64,000 bases of DNA, taken from Chiua virens. Lineage: Eukaryota; Basidiomycota; Agaricomycetes; Boletales; Boletaceae. The notes under the pieces are model-generated. The model saw only the letters and a list, made by a program, of their open reading frames with translations. It was not told the origin of the DNA and ran no database searches. The stretch covers positions 2,728,001 to 2,792,000 of the forward strand of contig JAHNUO010000002.1 in assembly GCA_019787685.1 (NCBI GenBank), in the 5' to 3' direction. The translations under genes were made by a program, and so were the position numbers. Positions 48,242 through 61,500 of this stretch are shown here, in pieces (within the stretch, counting starts at the first letter, position 1; each line of letters begins with the position of its first letter).

Positions 48242-49513
48242 GATGTTGTAGTTCCTTTCAGCAGCGTTGAATGACTGTGACAGGTAGGAACACAGTTTCC
48301 AGTCGCCATTTGCGTCAGTCTGGAGAAGTACACCACCGGTTGTGTATTTAGAGGCGTCGGTGGCAATGGCGAAAGGTCAGGACGAGTCGGGGAATTGGAG
48401 TACCAGATCAGTGGTGAAGGCCTTTTTGAGGGGTTGGGTGATAGTGGAGTAGTTGGGGATAAACCGATGGTAGAAGTTGGCAAAGCCCATGAACGATGTG
48501 ACGTCCTTGAGCTTGGTGGGAGTTGGCCAGTCTGCGATTCTGGCGACCTTGACAGGGTCCATGGCAAGCTTGCCTGGTCGGGTGATCATGCCAAGGTATT
48601 CTACTTCGGTGGTGGCGAAGTGGCATTTTTCAAGTTTTAAGTGAAGGTCAAGTTCCTTCATGCGAGCGAGGACGCGTTTGGTGCATTCGGTGTGGGTGGC
48701 CTCGTCTTCAGAGAAGATGAGGAGATTGTCCATGTAGATGACAAGCCATCCTTCGGCGATCATATCGCGGAAAGAGTCGTTCATGAAGCGCTGGAATGTC
48801 ACAGGGGAGTTGGTCAGTCCAAAGAACATGACTGTTGGTTCAAAGAGGCCACGGTGTGTAATGAACGCAGCTTTCCATTGGTGTCCGTCCTTGATACGGA
48901 CGTTGTTGTAACCCCATCGGGCGTCAAACTTGGTGAACAATTTGGCGTCTTTTAATTTATCGATGAGGTCTGAGATGAGGGGGAGAGGGTAAGCGTCGCG
49001 AATGGTGTGTTCATTGATGTAGCGGTAATCTTGGCAAGGATGGAGTTTGCCATCCTTCTTTTTGACGAAGAAGAAGGGGGAAGCTTGTGGAGAGTTCAAG
49101 GGACGGATCTTGCCATTGGTGAGGTGTTCATCGATGAAGTCGTCAGTGGCCTTGCACTCGTCAGGGGACAAGGGGTAGACCTTTCTGACTTTTGGCTGAA
49201 AGGTGTCTTTCAGATGGATTTCATGGTCGCAAGACCTAGAGGGAGGCATCTGATTGAAGGGTTCCTTCGCAAATACGGATTCGAATTCAGCATACTCCGA
49301 AGGGAGGGTGATTTTGGGTTTCTTTGCTGCTGCTGCGAGGGCGGTAGCATTGGTGAGCTTCTCGGGTTGAGTGGTCCGAATGAAGCGTTGTCCTGTGCGC
49401 ATGACATGGTTGACGGAGTGTTGCACGGATTGGGTCGTAAAACGATGCCCAGTTTCGGTGTCAAGGTAGTCATAGAGTTTGCCGTTGTTAGAGACCGTGC
49501 GACTCGGAGGTAG
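48242..49513 (-). pseudogene. gypsy reverse transcriptase and start of RNase H
   Basis: Minus-strand frame open for about 350 residues: HEIHLKDTFQPKVRKVYPLS, FVKKKDGKLHPCQDYRYIN, KFDARWGYNNVRIKDGHQWK, FGLTNSPVTFQRFMND, then VIYMDNLLIFSED, LKLEKCHFATTEVEYLGM and DVTSFMGFANFYHRFI. The normally invariant YxDD reads YMDN here, so the second Asp is Asn. The RNase H start (FAIATDASKYTTGGVLLQ) follows after a frame change near 48380. The Tc1 element cuts it at 48239. Confidence 0.82.
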
Positions 49514-49536
49514 CCAACTCCAGATCTCCGGAGTTG

Positions 49537-50035
49537 TAACGTCGGATGGGACTTGGCTTCACCGTATGTGGTGCGCCCTTGTCACAGTCTGTCCCTATAT
49601 TTCGGACGTGCAGAGAACGGAGGTAGATATATGACTCAACACATAAAGTGGAGTCAAGCGGAGTAAAGACCGTCAAGGTCTTACAGAGTGTTTGGAGTGA
49701 GTCGTACAATAAACTAATATTCAGACTAAGGGTACACAGTCATGGTACTACAGTTTATATACTTGGAGTGGAATGGAGATTAGTAACGGAGTTGGTTAGA
49801 ACTGAGTAAGACGGAAGATTGGGAAACTACATAGCCGGAGGTAAGTCGGGTACTGAGAAAGCCGGAGCTGTGCTCATAAGCAAGACACAGGTTATGTTCT
49901 AATATAAAAGAGGAAACATATATACGTAACGGAGGTCCGGGGTTGCGGAGTTGCGTCCTGAGGGAGATCGACCCGGAGTTATCGTCTAAGAGAAATGGAG
50001 TTATATCTGGAGGAACGGAGAATGGAGTGGTATAT
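49537..50035 (-). repeat. LTR-like insertion between gypsy protease and reverse transcriptase
   Basis: On the minus strand it starts TGTCATATACC (after the protease codons DPIWDG) and ends GACGTTACA. It holds a TATA box (agtatataaact) and many ctccg words. No clear target duplication was found, so the boundaries are provisional. Confidence 0.5.
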
Positions 50036-51640
50036 GACAGCCATCCCAAATAGGGTCGACATCGAGATGGCGGTCAGGATGGATGGGAGGTGGGTGAGCG
50101 AGCCTGGTGGAGTGTTTGGGTTTGTCGGTGGTGATAGGGGGAAGGTCTGGTTCTGGAGCGGACACGGTGATGGTTTTGGCTACCCAATTGATGATCGGAT
50201 TGGTTGCCTTGAGCCAAGGGAGTCCTAGGATGACATTTTCAGAACCACAGTGGATGACGTGGAACTTAACACGTTGGAGCACTCCGCCAAGAGCGATTCG
50301 GAGAGTGGTGGTGAACTTGATGTCACCGTTCTTGTTCGCGGTAGAGTCGACGTTCCTAACCGGGATAGGTTTTGGAAGGCGATCCTTCGGGAACTTGTGT
50401 TTCTGGACAAAGTGCCAGTCGATGCAATTGATTCCGGCCCCGGAGTCAATGAGGGCGCAGGTGTCGATATCTTGAGAAGTAGCGGTGGCGTTCAATCTAA
50501 TGGGTATTTGCATAGATTGGGACGAAAGCTCAGCTACAAGTACATGGGTACGAGAATGGGAAGATACCGGCGTCGAATCGGTCTTCCTTCTTAAAAACCT
50601 GTGACCAGGGTGGTCACCTTGTTGACGCTCATGGCGTCCTTGTCATCCTCCTCTACCTCTACTAAGGCGGGGACAGGTTCAGGTTTCGGAGTGGCTTTCC
50701 TGACCTTCTTGGAGGACGACAGTGGGTTTTTGGCTGTGAATGCCGTGCAGGCGGATGTTTGGTGTCTGGGTTTGCGACAGTGAAAACAGAGTTTTTGTTC
50801 GAAGCATCACTTTCGCTCTGCTTTGGTAAGCTTCAGAACGTAAACTGCATCTATGTATGTCCATGGCATCGGGATCTCACTCCTTCTTGCAAGAGGAATT
50901 GTCATGGAAGACGACGGCGGTGGCAGGTTTCTTGTTTCAGCGGGCTATCTTGTCGGCATGCTCCCATTGGGTTTTGAAATGGATGGCTTGGGTATACCAC
51001 TTGTCAATCGTGGTAGGGACCATGTCCATTCCTTGGATGCGCCGCATAAGGGAAGGTGGGAGGCCGGCTGCGAAGAAATTGATAAGGACTGAGTCAGAGC
51101 CGGCAAGCCCTGCAGTAACAACCTTGTTGCGGAAGGAGGAGATGTATGTGGGTACGTCTTCATTCTTGGTGGAACAAGTGGTCGAGAGCCAGGTGATGGC
51201 ATCACCCTTGGTGTCGTGGTGTTCGAAGTCCTTTCAGAACTCCATTTGCCAATCGGTCCAGGTACCAAAAGATCTGGTGGAGATGGACTTGGCATGGAAT
51301 GTATCGGCCCAAGTCAAGGCTGACCCTTCGGTCATGAAGGAGAGTGCAAAGGCAACTCACTTGTTTTCAGTGTTGTAAACATCTTCATTAACGAAGAGGT
51401 AGGTGGCGACATCGTTGAGCCAGGGTATGGCATGATCGTAGGAGCCATTGAAGGCTGAGGGTTTTCTGAGACGAAGTTCAACTGCCTTGTTAGACATGTT
51501 GGTTGTTGTGGTGGGGGGTTGCGGTATTTGTACCGACGGAGTAATGATGGATGGGTTTGGGTTCTGGATTGATAGTGGTCTGGGGTTCGGCCTTCATGGG
51601 GTCGTAGGGGATGCAAAGGTGGCAAGTGCTGGGAGGTCGA
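50036..51640 (-). pseudogene. gypsy gag and protease
   Basis: Gag (from about 51500 leftwards): ELRLRKPSAFNGSYDHAIPW, ALTWADTFHAKS and FAAGLPPSLMRRIQGM, as in Ty3-type gag. A cysteine-rich end follows near 50790-50850. Protease (about 50513-50036): ALIDSGAGINCIDWHFV with the DSG active site, and ENVILGLPWLKATNPIINW. Several frame changes and stops are present. Confidence 0.7.
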
Positions 51641-51899
51641 GTGATTGATGAAGACGATCAGCTAGTTGCTGGGTTTCGTCCTCTGAGTCAGGGTGTTCGA
51701 CGTTGATGTTGAAGTCTGCTTCCTGGGGTTCAGAAAGTGGAGTTGAGGGTTCAGGGTTTTCGTTGGATAAATCGGACGAAGGAGTGTTAGACGTCCGAAG
51801 ACTCCAACTAGGGTTTAAGAGTGGACGGGTGGGGGGTCGTCCTGCAATGGTGGGCAGCTAGCTGCACGAAGGCAAGCTGTATTGGTAGTCTTGATCTTA
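51641..51899 (-). other. gypsy leader between LTR and gag
   Basis: Contains the expected primer-binding position next to the LTR end; no coding signal identified. Confidence 0.35.
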
Positions 51900-52631
51900 T
51901 GTTACGATAATTCCGGGTAGGACCTAGCGTAGCCGCAAAAGTGCCAAGTACCAAGTGGCTGCGATAACTCAAACAACCACCACTTGATACATGGTGCGCT
52001 GAAGAGTCGAACGAGGGTTTCTGGTCAGCGAGTTGCTACCAGAGAGACGAGTGAAAACTCAGGCATTGCTGAGAGTTGTCCTGTTGGGAATCTATACCCG
52101 AGGGACGGTTGAGGTTCAAGGGTTGGCTGCAATGAGCCCGAGTGTTGGGTCAAGGGACAACGAGAGAAGTCCCTGGTCAAGTGGTGACAAGGAAAGGTCC
52201 GAGTGGAGCAGAGATACTCAGCTAGATTGCGGAGATCAAGACTAGTGTACATGAGTATCGCTGCGAGGTATTTATACTACACGAATCATGCACGGACCAA
52301 GTAACTAAAAGGGGGTTGCCAGAAGAGCGGAAGGGCCAAGGGCCAAAAAGGAAGTGCATGATAACCAAAAGGGGAAATTGTACAATGCGAGGGCAACGGA
52401 CAATGACAAAGTTGAAATGACAAATGCGAAGCCATCAGAAGATGACGAGAATGAAATGAGTAAGTACAATGCCATTGGATGATGACGAGAGAGAAATGAG
52501 TAAGCACTCGGGTAAAGCCGGTGTGGAGTTACAAAGGTAAACGGGGAACGAGTACGGGTGAACGTACGAAGATACCTAGGTATCGAGTGAAGTGAAAACG
52601 TACAAGTGAGACGAAAGAAAGAAATTGTAAC
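51900..52631 (-). repeat. 5' LTR of the gypsy element (732 bp)
   Basis: On the minus strand it begins TGTTACAATTTC at 52631 and ends TCGTAACA at 51900, so the termini form the short inverted pair TGTTAC/GTAACA. A TATA box (agtataaatacc) lies near 52270. KDZ sequence resumes at 52632. Confidence 0.75.
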
Positions 52632-54857
52632 AGTCTTGCTTATATGGTAGAGGAAAAACCATATCAACAACATGTGTCCTCTGCTGAGGATATTGTGGAG
52701 GTAAGTTTTTTGGAAAATGAAATGCTTGAATACTGTAGTGATTGTATTCTCAGAAATCTACCTGTCAAAACCACCGTGCTGTAAATAAAGCAAATACTGC
52801 CAGATTAAATCTGCGGGCCACAGGAATAGGAGCAACAGCCTGTGTGAGGCATGGTTGTTTTGTACCTCATTCTGTAGTGGATTTTTATAAAGGGGAGCAG
52901 TGAGTAATTCCTAGGTTGTCTTTTAATTCTTCCTACAGTTTCTTATTTGTGAACTTATGCTAGACAAAAGAATATTGACTACTCCATCTGTGAAGCCTTG
53001 GCATACCACTCTGCTGGCTTGGAGAGAGCCTTGGTGGTGTATGATGTGGCCTGTCAATGGTCTGTCAACTTCCTAAGGCAAGTGGAATCTTATGATTCTT
53101 TGTCATTGCCTTCAGGCATGGATATTGTACCTGCGGTTGGGAAATTCCATCTCAGTGCACACAAGCCTGCTTGCTATCCCAGGTTTAGCCTCATGTTCAT
53201 TCCTGGGGCAGGGCATGTGGATGGAGAAATTCTAGAGACCCTTTGGGCTCCCTTCAATAAGATTTCTCCTTCAGCAAGAGCAATGAGTCTAGCTCACAGG
53301 CAAGAGGTTTATGATGATCATATGAGAGACTCAAACTGGAAAAATTTGATTGGAATGGGTATGTACTTCTTTCTATCTTGACTATAAAAATTTGACTAAT
53401 GTTTGGCAGTCAAGTCTTTGTGCAGGAAGTATAGGAATGCTTGCACAGGATTAGAGTTAACTGAGGGCCCTTTCAACCAGCTCACTACATCACTACATGA
53501 AACAAAAGTGATGGAATGGACCCAGCAGGCTTTGAGAGCCGAGTATGAAAGAGGAGAAGCTCTGGATGTTTATGCTATGAGATTGGATAAAAGTTAGTGT
53601 TTTTTGGGGTGTGGAGACATTCCTGACATTTTGGCAATAGCACCTACATTGGCTGAGATTAGACTGAACCTTGTGCAAACATCTGCCAGGAGTGTAGACA
53701 ATCAAGAGTCAATAAAGTGGCTGGTAGAAGGTATCAAGGTTGAGAATATCCAGTATGTATTCATGTTATTTGTCAGCGACATAATATGTCATGGTTTCAT
53801 ATGTTTAGAGATGCTTTGAGGGCAGAGATACATTGTTTGCATTGCAACCCTTCTGTCTCCCAAAGAACAACAATTGCTGTCAAATGACAACAGCTTCTGG
53901 CAAGGGTTGTGAAATTCAACCAAAAGGCTGCTTCATTGACTGCTGGTTTGGACTTTGGTGACCACAATATTGGCCAGGATGATCCTCTCTTCTGCAAAGA
54001 TGAGAACAGTGACGTATTTGAAGAAGATACTAAAAATTTTGAAGAAGAAGAGATGAGTGGAGAGGATCTTGAAGATGACCTTGTAGACATCAACCCAGAA
54101 GATATCAAGCTGGGAATGCCTTCCTCCTGGGGAGTGGCTGCTCTTATGGAGGCAGGACTATTTTCCCTAGTAGAAGCAGAAATCCAACTATGAGTTGGTC
54201 AAGCCAATGACTCTCTGGAGAAACTTAGGATCCACCTGGGAGAAAAGTCAATCCTATATAGAGTTAACAAGTGAAGCTCTACCTCCAATTGAACTGACAC
54301 TAGATCAAAACAGGACATTAGGAGGGTTGGCTTAAAAGTCAATTGTGATGTCAGAAGCTACCTTAGAGCTTTAGAGGCTCTGAAATTTCTAGATGCAGGT
54401 CAGAATATCTTGGACAAATACCAACCTATCAAGCAAGAAGACCTTGGATTGTCAAAAGATATTACTGAGGAAAATAGATTTGGCCAAAGTTCCCACGTGC
54501 TTCCTTGGTTCTGGAGAATTGATGGAGCAGACCATGGAGTATCGGACTGGAATGATGAATGTAAGCTTCTTTCTTTTGGTTATGGGTAGGGATGAGCACT
54601 GAAACAAATTAGTTCTACGTGTGAGCTGGCTAAAGGCAAGGGCAAGATATCAGCGGTGGAGGGAGGAGTTAGATATGGTGAAAGAGGAGATGGTGTGAAC
54701 AACATTGTGGTTTAAAAATCAATGGCAGGAATGGGAAAGAAGGGGAAATAACACAGAAGCAAGTCAGAAAGGACATAGGGCCTATGCTGCAAAACAGCAG
54801 AAATTGTGGGTTGGCTTCCATAAGACAGCTAAAGAGACATTTCAAAAATGTCTTTAG
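52632..54857 (+). pseudogene. KDZ transposase, catalytic and C-terminal part
   Basis: Family landmarks in order: NHRAVNKANTARLNLRATGI, ACVRHGCFVPHSVVDFYKGE, an intron, YDVACQWSVNFLRQVE, VGKFHLSAHKPAC, GAGHVDGEILETLWAPFNKI, AHRQEVYDDHMRDSNW, an intron, KSLCRKYRNACTGLELT, APTLAEIRLNLV, SIKWLVEGIKVE, an acidic block (VFEEDTKNFEEEEMSGEDLE), VGQANDSLEKLRIHLGEKS, and LPWFWRIDG. Stops at 53885, 54191, 54272 and 54696 (all TGA) fall where Arg is plausible. The transposase would need Asp, His and Glu residues that are visible here, but the gene is dead because of these stops and the gypsy insertion. Confidence 0.82.
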
Positions 54858-55590
54858 AAATAAAAGTAAAACAGAAAGATTCTGAAATATATTCCTAGCT
54901 ACCTGTCCCAGTTCTATAACATGGCATTGTTAAATTCCTTGTGAAAGCAGTGTCCACCATCTGCTGCAACCCTGGCAAATTGGCCAACACCAGGTGCATG
55001 TACCTCTCCTACATGCACCTCTGGTGTTGGCTGATACTGAGGCATACAGCCAGTATTAGCCATTCTCCCCAACCCTGGCACATCAGCTGACCCCAGAGAT
55101 GTGTGCAAGGGAGGCTCATACCCCTGGTGTCAGCCGCCCCCTGCAACCCTGGCACATTGGCTGACCCTAGAGGTGCATGCAAGGGAGGCTCGTACCCTTG
55201 GTGTCAGCCGCCCCCTGCAACCCTGGCACATCAGCCGACCCCAGAGGTGCGTGTGAGGGAGGCTCGTACCCCTGGTATTGGCCGCCCCCTGCAACCCTGG
55301 CACATCAGTCAACCCCAGAGGTGCGTGTGAGGGAGGCTTGTACCCCTGGTGTCGGCTGCCCCCTGCAACCCTGGCATATCAGCCAACCCCAGAGGTGCAT
55401 GCAAGGGAGGCTCATACCCTTGGTATCGGCTGCCCCCTGCAACCCTGGCACATTGGCCGACCCCAGAGGTGTGTGTGAGGGAGGCTCATACCCCTGGTGT
55501 CGGCCGCCCCCTGCAACCCTGGCACATCAGCCGACCCCAGAGGTGCATGCAAGGGAGGCTCGTACCCTTGGTATCGGCTGCCCCCTGCAA
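54858..55590. repeat. hairpin and 74-bp minisatellite, about 7 copies
   Basis: At about 54981-55027, ccaacaccaggtgcatgta is followed after a short loop by its near complement, forming a hairpin. From about 55070 a unit of 74 bp (cctgcaaccctggcacat ... ggaggctcgtacccctggt) repeats about seven times. Open frames on both strands through it are artefacts of low stop density. Confidence 0.87.
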
Positions 55591-55599
55591 CTGGTGATT

Positions 55600-58500
55600 C
55601 CGTGGCCCAGCCTGAAAGCCCTGAGCTGATCAAGCCGGGCCACATTAGGGGCTTGGTGGAGCTTGGAGCTTGGCTTGCCATTTTAAGAAGCCATGAGCCG
55701 AGCTGAGCCAGGCCCCAGAAGCCCTGAAGCCCCGCAGAAGATTGCATGTTCTTGTTACTGGCAATAGCCGATAACTATAAACAGTATGCAGATATGAAAT
55801 TTTCATTTTGTCTGCCAATCCCATTTGTTTGCTTATTACAGGCAATATGTCCGACACCAAACAGCCTTGCCGGCCCAAACGTACAGCCGCACCATCTGCA
55901 CGTGTGACATGTGCTGAGAATGCTGCCGATTTGGAGCTTTCTTCCCACCAGAAAGCTCAGGTAGCAACGCGGCCACATGAAGGCGTCCTTCAAGGCAACA
56001 ATCCACTGGCACCTGGTGGCGAAGCTGGCCCAAAACAGACTCGGAAAGTCCTCAACATTGACGCTGCCATATCCAATGCTGAATCTGATGCCAAGAGTCC
56101 ACCCAAAAAGAAAAAAGGTGAGTTTGCAGCGACCGTATACTAATTTCTCACAACATTTTGTAGGGCTTCAGAAGGCCAATAGATCTGCCTGTGACGGGGC
56201 CCTTACTACTGGGTCTGACGGCCTGCTCAAGGACATCCAGGTCATTGAAGTAGATGAGCCAGCCAAGAAGGGATGGGCTGAACGCACTCAAGATATTGAC
56301 GCGCACTTCTCTGCTCCATACCTTAACTCGGACAACAAGAAGGTTTGAGATTGTAATGCCTGCAGGTGTGTTTCCTTTTCTTTGTGTTGTCAAATTTCTA
56401 TTAATTGTCTATGTACTAGTAAACAACTCAAAAAGCAGGTCACTATCATCAACCAAACAACCATGTTGTGGCGTCACCAGCAAGCAGCCCATGAGGAAAC
56501 ATATCGGAAGTGGGCCACCGAAAACGGGTTCATGTCTATGTTACCTGTGGACACCAAACGCCGCTGAGATGAAGAAGCTCGTCAACATGACACCACCTTG
56601 TCTGGCGCCAGCATCAGTAGACAGCCATCCCTCAACAGCCATCTCGTGCCCACTGGCTCAATCATTCAATATTCTGACTCTGCATTTCGTAACGCCGCTA
56701 TTGAGTGGCTCATTGCGACAGACCAGGTGAGTGATCCCACCGTACTCGACATTGTCTCATGTGCGCCCAACAAGATCAAGGTACCCGGTCATACCATGAT
56801 GCGTGAACTCATCGTCAAGAGATTCAAGTTTGACTTCCTCTCACTCAAAAAGAAACTATTGGTACGTATGCATACCCTTACACAATACTCAACTAACTTA
56901 GTACAATAGAGCCAGAATGTTCAAGGTCGAATCAACCTTACCTGCGATGCATGGCAAGCATCGAACTGTGACGGCTACTTTGCCATCACTGCATCATGGA
57001 TCAAAGAGAACGTGCCCCACATTTGGACCCTTCAAACTGGCCTTATCACGTTCATTCAGCTCAACAACGCGCACAATAGAATCCGTCTTGGGCAGGCACT
57101 GTATAAAGCAGTCAAGCACCTTGGTATAACTCACAGGGTAAGTGATCTGTTTACAGTGGTTTTCATATCTTCATGGAAAAGTAAATTTGAAAAGTTGCGC
57201 CTCAGAGACAGCCAGGCAAGGACCCCGCATGCAGCTAAGTGGGTTGAGTTAGAGCTAGCTTATGTCATACTTTCAACTTCGTGTACTAGCATGTCTGACG
57301 AGCCAACGGAGAAGAATTATGCATTCACAGTTGCCCTCACTGTCTACTCTGCACTCAAACAATCATCCAAGGGCAAGAGTACCATCAAGAAACAGGAGAA
57401 GTCTGTGAAAACAAAGGAGTTACTTTTTCAGCTCAACGAGGACAACTATGTTGAATTCCTGGAGAGTATCCTTGAGAAGCATGGTCAGACTCAATACAAG
57501 GTCTCAAACAAGCATCGGTTCTCATTCAAGTTTACCATGGCGAAGATGAAAAGGTATGCATGTGTTCAACTACTATTCACTATTGCTTCAAGTTGACTAT
57601 ACATTTTGTAGCCAGCGTGCAGCTGAGGCGATGGACATCAACTGTTACGATATCAACTTTTCCTCACTTCTCAACTCCAACGTTCAATCGATTCTAAATA
57701 TAAATGCCTCATGTCAAGGCTGTCCAAAGGATCATATCCGATTGGCTGCCACAATAACACAGCATCCATCAACACATGCCTCTTATCTTTTCATTTCCCT
57801 TATCACTGACTCATCATCGGCAGTGCAAGGCTATGCTCTTATCTATAACTCATACCGGTTCACACCTTATCATCCAATAGGATACGTTATGCTTATCTAC
57901 GTAATTCATACTCAGATTAGAACTCCGATATCCATGTAGTATATAAACCCCATGAATGACAGCCAGAGAGCTCTAACAAAGTTCTCTTGGAGTTTTCGCC
58001 TTTCTGCTGGACTGAACCCCCTCTCACTTCATCCACTACACTTTACAGTCTAGCCTTGTTCTAGGTTGTTTCATCAACAATGAATTAGATTACAAAGAAA
58101 TGGTCCAGAAAATTTGTGATGCAGGTGATTCTACGCCAGCAACAAAGATTCTTGTCGACATGAAACATGTTGAAAAACTTCTGTCATGTCAAGTGAATGC
58201 TCAATCTGGTGATGAAGACTCAAGCATTTCAGATGATAATCAGGTATTCCATTTTGCACCATGGCTCAAGCATATTCTAATGTGATCTTCAACAATGACC
58301 AGCCATCCCAATCAACTTCAAACCATCTGGATGCATGCCTTGCTTGATGGCATACAATGCTGACAAAGAAGTACAAGAACGATTGGAATGAAGGCCTCAC
58401 GTACATCACACTGTCTGGTGATGCTCTTCCACTTACTCCTGCGATGGTGCTCGACTGGGCACGTGCTATGGTATGTACTTTGTATGTTCTGAGACTGAAA

Positions 58501-61500
58501 TGCACTAACTGTATGACTATAGGAGGAAGGGCAGGCATTGTTGAATATGCCGCCAAACATCCCATCATTCAATCCCAAAAACAAGGTACAATTTTTACAT
58601 CCAGCGCGCAAGGCACAGGCCTTGAACACTGTGCAGTCCCCTGCACAGAATTCTGCTATGCCCAACATCAACTCGATTACATCTGTTATCCTATTGCAAA
58701 CACTTGCCAATCTTTCACAGCCTACAGGCCTGCCTCATAGCCCAAATATACCAGCTCTCCCAACAACACCTGTTCGTCGTGCATCAGAACGATCTACCTC
58801 ACCTCCGGTTCTGTCACCCTCTCAGCTCATGCAGTTTCTCAAATATGCAGAGATGGAGCTTCACATTGTCAATGCGACCACATATGAGCAGCGACTTGCT
58901 GTGCAGCATATCAGGCCAGATATTTTTGCCAAAATTGATGACAAGACGCTGATTGCTGAAATCAGAATCCCAACAGGAGATATCATCCATCTGAAAAAGG
59001 GATCTACTGTCTGGTGGAATGGACTGGATGCGAAACAAAAGCGCAGTGATATGGGGCAGAGTCAGTCAAAGTCGCCTGCTCATTGGGCCTCAAAGAGAAT
59101 CACCTACGAGAAGAAGTACCACAATGGTGGCGGCTGCCACTTTACTGGACCTCCGATGATTGCTGGGGATGATGACGGTCCACCTAAGGACTATGACCTT
59201 TGGTGTCAATCTACTGACCACGGCGCCTGGCTGCCTGCTCCACAAGGGTTCATTGTCTGCAAGGATGAGGACAAGGACAATTTGGATCTGTTTTTCAAGT
59301 AATTAATCGAATTTACATGTCATTTACACAGTTGTAATGCATTGTTTCGGTCAGTTTCATTGCATAGTGTGCAGTAACGGTGGAATTGCAAACAGAAAAT
59401 ACAACACTAATTCGCCTACACGATGTAACCCGACGCTTGGAAATACCCTTCCGCTTTGTCAGGGGTAATATTCTGACATGCACGAACAATGGTAGTCATT
59501 GAGAAATCCTTTGTGTTGTGCCGAAAATATGCCTTGATTGCCGAAAAAGCTTGTTCAATTGGGTTGTAATCGGGAGAGTAAGGAGGAAGAAAGATGAGCT
59601 TGCAAACTAGAAACTGTACAGTTAGTATGCGAAAAAAATGACATATTGATATCATACGGTGCATGTCTTCAATGAGTGCGTGGACCGCCTTGCTCTTGTG
59701 GATGCAGCAGTTGTCCATGATAATGACACTATGGGGACCAGGGTATGGGTTTGTGAGAGGCATCTGCATTGAAGAAAAGTCAGTATGATACACAGAATGA
59801 TCAAAATGTCATACCACATGTTCCTCCAGAAATTTCAGAAAACATTGACTGTCTACCAGTCCCTCAATGATATCGTACGCAACAATACCATCCAGGGTAA
59901 TGGCAGGGATAATTGAATACCTTGTTCCATGAACAAAGTACCTCTCAACACAGCAGCAAACACCTCTAATTGACCATCCATGTTGATGGGTAGATGTCCG
60001 TCTATCCTTTGCAGCTTCATCAATGAAAACAAGCATGTTTGCATCTGGCACATCTGCTGCAATGCGGTTCATGTAGAGTGCACGTGCCTCTTCATTTCGC
60101 TCCATAGCGGGAGCAGAAATGACCTTTCGCGTTATAGAAATGAAATAATAGGTGATAAGAAGAAAGGTGGGGTGATAGGTTCGTCCCAAGGGGGGTTATA
60201 TTTGAAGGAATGATGGATTCAGGTTTGTCTAAGAGTCCTAGAGGCTGCTGGACGATCCGGAATGAAAAGTGGTCAATGTAAAAGTATCTGGGTGGAGGTG
60301 AGGCGATGAGAGTATTGATTCGAGTAGATAAGATGCAGAGGAACGATAGGACGAGGTAAAAGAGAAACTATCCAGCTCACTCACACATGGGAGAGTAAAC
60401 AGGAGATCTCCTGAACGCAGAAAGACAATATTTTGTGTTAGAAACATGGTTTTATAGTCCTGGGCATAACCCAGGACTGTTAAAGGTAATCCAACCCTAA
60501 GTAAGTATACAGGATCGACGTAGGGTGAGTATGCTAAGAAGGAGTGTCAAACCTTGTAGATGACAAAGAAAGGAATGATGTTAGGATAGTAATGACCTTA
60601 ATAAGGCCAATCGAGTAGAACAAGTCAAATCGGATGAAGCGGAATACGTACGAAGGAACTGGATTGGATCGCGTTGACTTGGATTGGACTCAGATTGGAT
60701 TCAGATGATCTGTAAACGCTAGGAATGAAACCGGGCTGGCACAAAGTCGATGGCGGATAAGACGGGAGGTGATATGACATGATGAAGAGCGAGGAAAATG
60801 TATCCTACAACCATAGGGAGTATCTAACTCCTACAGCGTGATGCAAAGACAGCGGAGTGTCCACAGAAGTGTTGAAAGTGAAATAGATTTGTGGTGCTTG
60901 GCCCAAAGTTCATGCTGAATCTCGTCAAGGTAAATAGTACTACAGTGTTGAACAACAGCGGAGATAAAATTAACATCTGTGGAGGTGAGGATTCGACAAT
61001 GCCCAAACGAGCGAGAGTACTTGTACGGGTCAGTGATGGTACCATATTTCAAGTGAAAGGAAAGGATCTTGTAAATGAGTGACTTCTTGAGGCCTAATAT
61101 GTGACAGATATCTTTGACACTGTGGTTATCATGATATAAGAGTGGCACTTGAGCTTTGACGCAGGGAGGTACAAGGTGGTGGTGCCCTGGCATCGATGGT
61201 GGCGACATGGTGCAAGGATGAACGATGCTTACTCAATCACACCAGCACTCACCCAGCTGCACGCAGGGTCCTTGCCTGGCTGTCTCCGAGGTGCGACTCT
61301 CCAAACTTACCTTTCCATGAAGATATGAAAACCACTGTAATACATGTCCATCAATGATGCCTCATCATCATATTAGATTGGATATGTCACTTGCGACAAC
61401 GCAAGCAACAACGACACAATGATGGCAGAGCTTGCTTGCCTTCTCACATCCAAAACGGGTAAGCTTTCAATGGGGCGAAGCGATGATTACGGTGAGTTGG

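Larger units (their letters stand above)
45140..52631 (-). mobile_element. Ty3/gypsy retrotransposon inserted in the KDZ
   Basis: Reads on the minus strand: LTR (52631-51900), gag, protease, reverse transcriptase, RNase H and integrase, the gypsy order. It is interrupted by an LTR-like segment (about 49537-50035) and by a Tc1 element (46627-48239). No second LTR is seen at its 3' end (near 45140), so that end is truncated. Confidence 0.85.
44466..54857 (+). mobile_element. KDZ transposon, split by a gypsy retrotransposon
   Basis: Left part 44466-45140, right part 52632-54857, same strand and same family. The TET/JBP-like pseudogene immediately upstream may belong to the same mobile unit. Terminal repeats were not identified. 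Confidence 0.7.
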